64,000 nucleotides of DNA from Dolomedes plantarius (lineage: Eukaryota; Arthropoda; Arachnida; Araneae; Dolomedidae). A program made the position numbers and the translations under genes. The stretch spans positions 216,814,990 to 216,878,989 of the forward strand of contig OU015490.1 in assembly GCA_907164885.2 (NCBI GenBank), in the 5' to 3' direction. The notes beneath the pieces are model-generated. The model was given only the letters and a program-made list of their open reading frames with translations. It had not been told where the DNA came from and searched no databases. Shown piece after piece: positions 60,632-64,000 of the stretch; position 1 is the stretch's first letter; the number at the start of each line of letters is the position of its first letter.

Positions 60632-61550
60632 CAAAAGAGGTAAGGAACGATAAGTAATCCTGCGTTAATAACCCGCGGTAGTTTCGTCAGAAGAGACTAC
60701 CAGAAACATTTTTGAGGCACTTTTAGTGGTGCAAAGCTCTAACTTCACCGCTTATATAGAGGAAACTAAACCAGTTGGAAATGGCATCATGTCTAGTCAT
60801 TATATCTTGGTAAGGGTCACTAGGTGGATATTAATTTAACTAGTCTGTAAAATTAAAAAATTGCGACTTAGTGCCCTTTAAGTCCAGTACATAGATATAA
60901 TATTCGACATCCATCTAAAATTGGATGAAAATTCTTTCCTATATATTGCAGACACGGAATGTACTGAAATTGCAAAATTTATAATTAAGAAAACAAAGAA
61001 GTATTAAAATTTTTCATTAGTTTCGGTGGTTCAACGGTTTGAAGATACAAACTAAAAAAATGTGATTATGAATTAATATTTTTTTTAAATGAAGAAATAA
61101 GGATAGCTGACACTTTCAAAATTTCAAACATATCTTTGTTTTAAACATATGAAATGAGAGTTATCTCATAGACTAAAATTTTATCCTCATAGTTGTACAG
61201 TCTTTATTGCTTTAGGCCTGCGGGACTGAAAATTTTGAATTATATATTCAAGACTTTTAACTTGAGAATTTATACTTAATTTCTTAGGCTGATTAGAACT
61301 GGTTAGATGCATAAATTTTCGCCGTGGCATCACAACAAGTATATTGCATTTATTTACTTTTCTATCATGTATTTTCTTCAGACATTTGATAAATGACAAA
61401 ATTAGAATACTTTTGTTGATAATTAATTATATTTGTATTACATACTTTGTAATAATTACTTCTTATTTTCAGTGCTTTGTCAGGCCATATTTTTTGTATT
61501 TAGTTATCACACAATTTAAAATATCAGTTAAAAACCGTGCCTCTACAACA
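60630..61550. other. AT-rich stretch, nothing recognised
   Basis: No feature was found before the satellite starts. Confidence 0.55.
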
Positions 61551-61555
61551 ACGAT

Positions 61556-63058
61556 GCACAAATGTGGTAGAAATAGATTTCGGCTCTACATCAAGAAATC
61601 CTGGTAGTAATGAAATCTTCTATAGTAAATAAGCCTTTTTTGTAACTATCCCGTATAATAACTATGTAATCTGAGAATGCATTTCGTAATGTACAGGTTA
61701 TTCAGTTGCATATCATAACTACTCACATTATAATGTTAAGGCTATTTGGTAACACACTATTTGGCACAGTTGGTAAGATTCAACAAGGATGCAGATATGC
61801 GGTTTTAATAGATTTCTGGTACACATCAGGAAAACCATAGTAAGAAAAGCTTGTGTAATAAGTAGCAGTCCTTTTTGCAACTACACTGTAGAAAATTCAA
61901 TAATTTATGATGGTACAGTGTAATTTAGAGGCTATTTAGTTGCATATATTGGCTATTCACTTTTCAATGTTGAGGCTGTTCAGGTGGTAAGACTCTACAA
62001 GGATGAAGATATGCAGTGTAAAGGGATTTCAGCTATACATCAGGAAAACCTGGTAGAAATAAAAGTTTCTACAGTAAATGAGTATTTTTTGTAATTATTC
62101 GTTATAATAATTGTGCAACTTGAGAATGCACATTGTAACGTACAGGTTATTTTGTAATGTGCAGTTGCATATTTTGGCTATTCACTTTATAATGTTGAGG
62201 CTATTTGTTTGGTAAGACTATACAAGGATGCAGATATGCGATTTCAATGATTTCGGCCACTGGTAGTAACGACTGGTAGTACCACTGGTAGTAAAAATGC
62301 TTACGCAATAAATAACAGCCCTTTTTGCAACTACACTGTATAATAACTGAGTAATTTGAGAAGGTTCTGTGTAATGTAGTGGCTATTCAGTTGCATATTT
62401 TGGCTATTCAGTTTGTAATGTTGAGGATATTCAGTTGGTGAGACTCTACACGGATGATGATAAGCGGTAAAATAGATTTCGGCTACATACCAGGAAAACC
62501 TGGCAATGACAAATGTTTCTACAGTAAATATTACCCCTTTTGAATCTATCGTGTGCAATAATAGTGCAATTTGTGAAGGCAATTTGTAATGTAGAGGCTA
62601 TTTAGTAGCATAAATGATGCATGAAAAAAATATGTTTGCAGGTGCGGTGCATAAAATAATAAGCTTCCTTTAATTCTTGAAAATGTACAATATAATTTAT
62701 TCATCACAGTTTCACCTTACATTATATAACACAGTATTCGAAATCTTTTAAATACTAAAAGGAGTATTATTTTTAAAATAGATCAATAAAATGAATCATC
62801 TAGATCCACGCGTCTACACATTCCCAACGGATGAAGGTATGTGAAGAAGTGGATTACGGCTATACCCGAGGACAATCTGATAGTAACCAAACCTTTCTCG
62901 ATAAATATTGGATAAATATTGGATATTTTTTTCCTGAATGCGAACTGCGTAACTCGAAAAGGTCATTCGGATTATTTAGGCTGTTAAATATGAATGGTCT
63001 CGTTCGGGAAGGAATTCCGTACATTGAAATGATTGCTTTCAGAATGTATTATAAATGA
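61556..63058. repeat. Satellite, about five to six units of roughly 222 bp
   Basis: A GGATG(A/C)AGATATGCGG block followed by ATTTCGGCTA(C/T)A and a CATCAGGAAAACCTGGTAGT-like stretch recurs near 61560, 61790, 62003, 62227 and 62453. Each is followed by TTTCTACAGTAAAT, GCAACTACACTGTATAATAA and TATTCAGTTGCATATTTTGG variants. A more diverged unit begins at 62829 after about 150 bases of unrelated AT-rich DNA. In that unit a 75-codon frame (62831-63058) is open. Confidence 0.85.
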
Positions 63059-63059
63059 C

Positions 63060-63720
63060 CAAAATTTCTTACTCGGCACAATTCCTTAATCATATAAACC
63101 TGAGATAACAGAAAACTTGAAAGCTATTTAAATTATTATCAGTTAAATATCCGTTTAAAATTAAATCCTGTTATTCAAAATGAATCTTATCAAAATATCT
63201 TTAAATTCTATAAAATAGCTTAGTCATATCAGATTCCCATCATCTAGCATATTAAAATGTTTAAATTTAGTATTTATTACATCTTTAGTTACATATACAT
63301 GCTATTTTAAATAGCTTGAGAGCTTATTGAAGTTTTTTTTAATATATGCCAGGCATTTTTATCACATTTATAATTGTATAAGCTTTTTTAATAACTTTAT
63401 ATATTACTAAACAGCATCTTTATAGTTATAAGCTTGTTGTTGTTCTTTTGGAGTGTATACAGTGGTATGCAAGGAAGGGTTTTCACATTGTAATGTCACA
63501 CAGCAGTGGTCAAGATTTTTACAAATTATACCATAAGACCTGCCATAAATCCCATGGTATGATATTTACAAATATTACCATAAGGTTCTGCTTTTGTGCG
63601 CATGCCCATGCGCAAAACCTTCTACTACGCAACGTAATGTTTGGTATTTTGTTTGGTTTTGCCTATAATAATTTATCCAATCTATCCCTAATTTTTGCAT
63701 ACCGGGGTAGTTCATTTAAA
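63060..63720. other. AT-rich stretch, nothing recognised
   Basis: A 101-codon open frame (63448-63753) has no recognisable family features. Confidence 0.5.
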
Positions 63721-63724
63721 AATG

Positions 63725-63768
63725 AAGATGGTAATATGATTACACTTTTATGATGGTAATATGATTAC
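63725..63768. repeat. 25-bp tandem duplication at the edge of a GC-rich repeat
   Basis: GATGGTAATATGATTACAC occurs twice, separated by TTTTAT. The GC-rich segment begins directly after the second copy. Confidence 0.9.
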
Positions 63769-64000
63769 ACCCCGAATCCTCCCAGGGCATCGGGGTCCAT
63801 TGTGCGGACCTCGGTATTTGATAAAGGAGAGAGCGACTGCGAGTCTTCTGGGGGAATGGGATCCTCTGAGGGAGTGACTGTATCACCATCAAAGCTTCAG
63901 TGGCCACTACCTCCATGCAGTCTCGGCTGGAAACCGGGTGATGGCCCGGGGTAAGAGTGACAATAGACTTGGGGCCTCGACTTTCGCCACATGGCGTTAG
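63769..64000. other. GC-rich segment, probably the end of a dispersed repeat
   Basis: The base composition changes sharply from AT-rich to more than half G+C, starting CCCGAATCCTCCCAGGGCAT. The plus strand has no long open frame. The change of composition and the adjoining duplication suggest the start of a retroelement or other repeat that continues beyond the window. I cannot name it. Confidence 0.4.

Noticed and set aside
61556..63058. CRISPR array interpretation of the periodic repeats
   Set aside because: The units are long (222 bp), diverged and lack short unique spacers, in a eukaryotic setting.
63448..63753. 101-codon open frame near the right edge
   Set aside because: No motif, no neighbours and no repeat context support it.

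Overview
This is a eukaryotic, very AT-rich window packed with transposable elements. I see no intact single-copy host gene and no bacterial-type operon. Every coding stretch I can interpret belongs to a mobile element, mostly decayed. Spliceosomal introns in one transposase gene, Tc1/mariner, hAT, MULE, Helitron-like and Ty3/gypsy elements, tRNA-derived SINE promoters and long (TA)n arrays point to an animal, probably an arthropod. The mix looks spider-like to me, but that is an impression and nothing here proves it.

Layout. 1-7 kb: a Tc1 transposase relic, two non-autonomous Tc1/mariner-type relics, and a Tc1/mariner element with DD36E spacing inserted into a 43-bp (86-bp dimeric) minisatellite. 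7.2-11.3 kb: a Tc1 relic split by a 2.9-kb transposon with about 530-bp terminal inverted repeats. 11.5-16.3 kb: a tandem repeat and two diverged copies of a segment of about 1.2 kb. 17.5-26.1 kb: a three-level nest. A Helitron-like element holds a 7.2-kb spliced MULE, which in turn holds a 0.6-kb hAT MITE. 26-34 kb: a mariner relic split by a SINE, a hAT MITE, a mariner relic inside a (TA)n array, a long-arm foldback element, a Helitron-like element and a 540-bp TA/TATG array.

34.5-38.7 kb holds the most remarkable object: a minus-strand Ty3/gypsy retrotransposon. Its gag and protease start are followed, in the same frame, by about 880 bases of intronless non-muscle myosin II heavy chain rod. 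The C-terminal end of integrase comes next. Reverse transcriptase, RNase H and the integrase core are missing. It looks like a retroelement that captured a spliced cellular mRNA.

39-46 kb: a Tc1 element rearranged so that both ends are its 3' half, a SINE-like sequence, a Helitron-like element, a pogo-type MITE and a deleted Tc1. 47-51 kb: a tandem duplication whose second copy carries a hAT MITE (the first copy is the empty site), a 223-bp tandem repeat and a truncated Buster/ZBED5-like hAT transposase. 52.7-56.4 kb: a second partial copy of the long-TIR transposase, a solitary foldback arm, a mariner relic and a DD41D element, strung along (TA)n arrays. 58-64 kb: a transposase N-terminal fragment, a perfect hairpin, a satellite of about 222 bp and a GC-rich repeat cut by the window end.

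The genes do not form a pathway. The story is of successive insertions, and several nests give a clear relative order of events.
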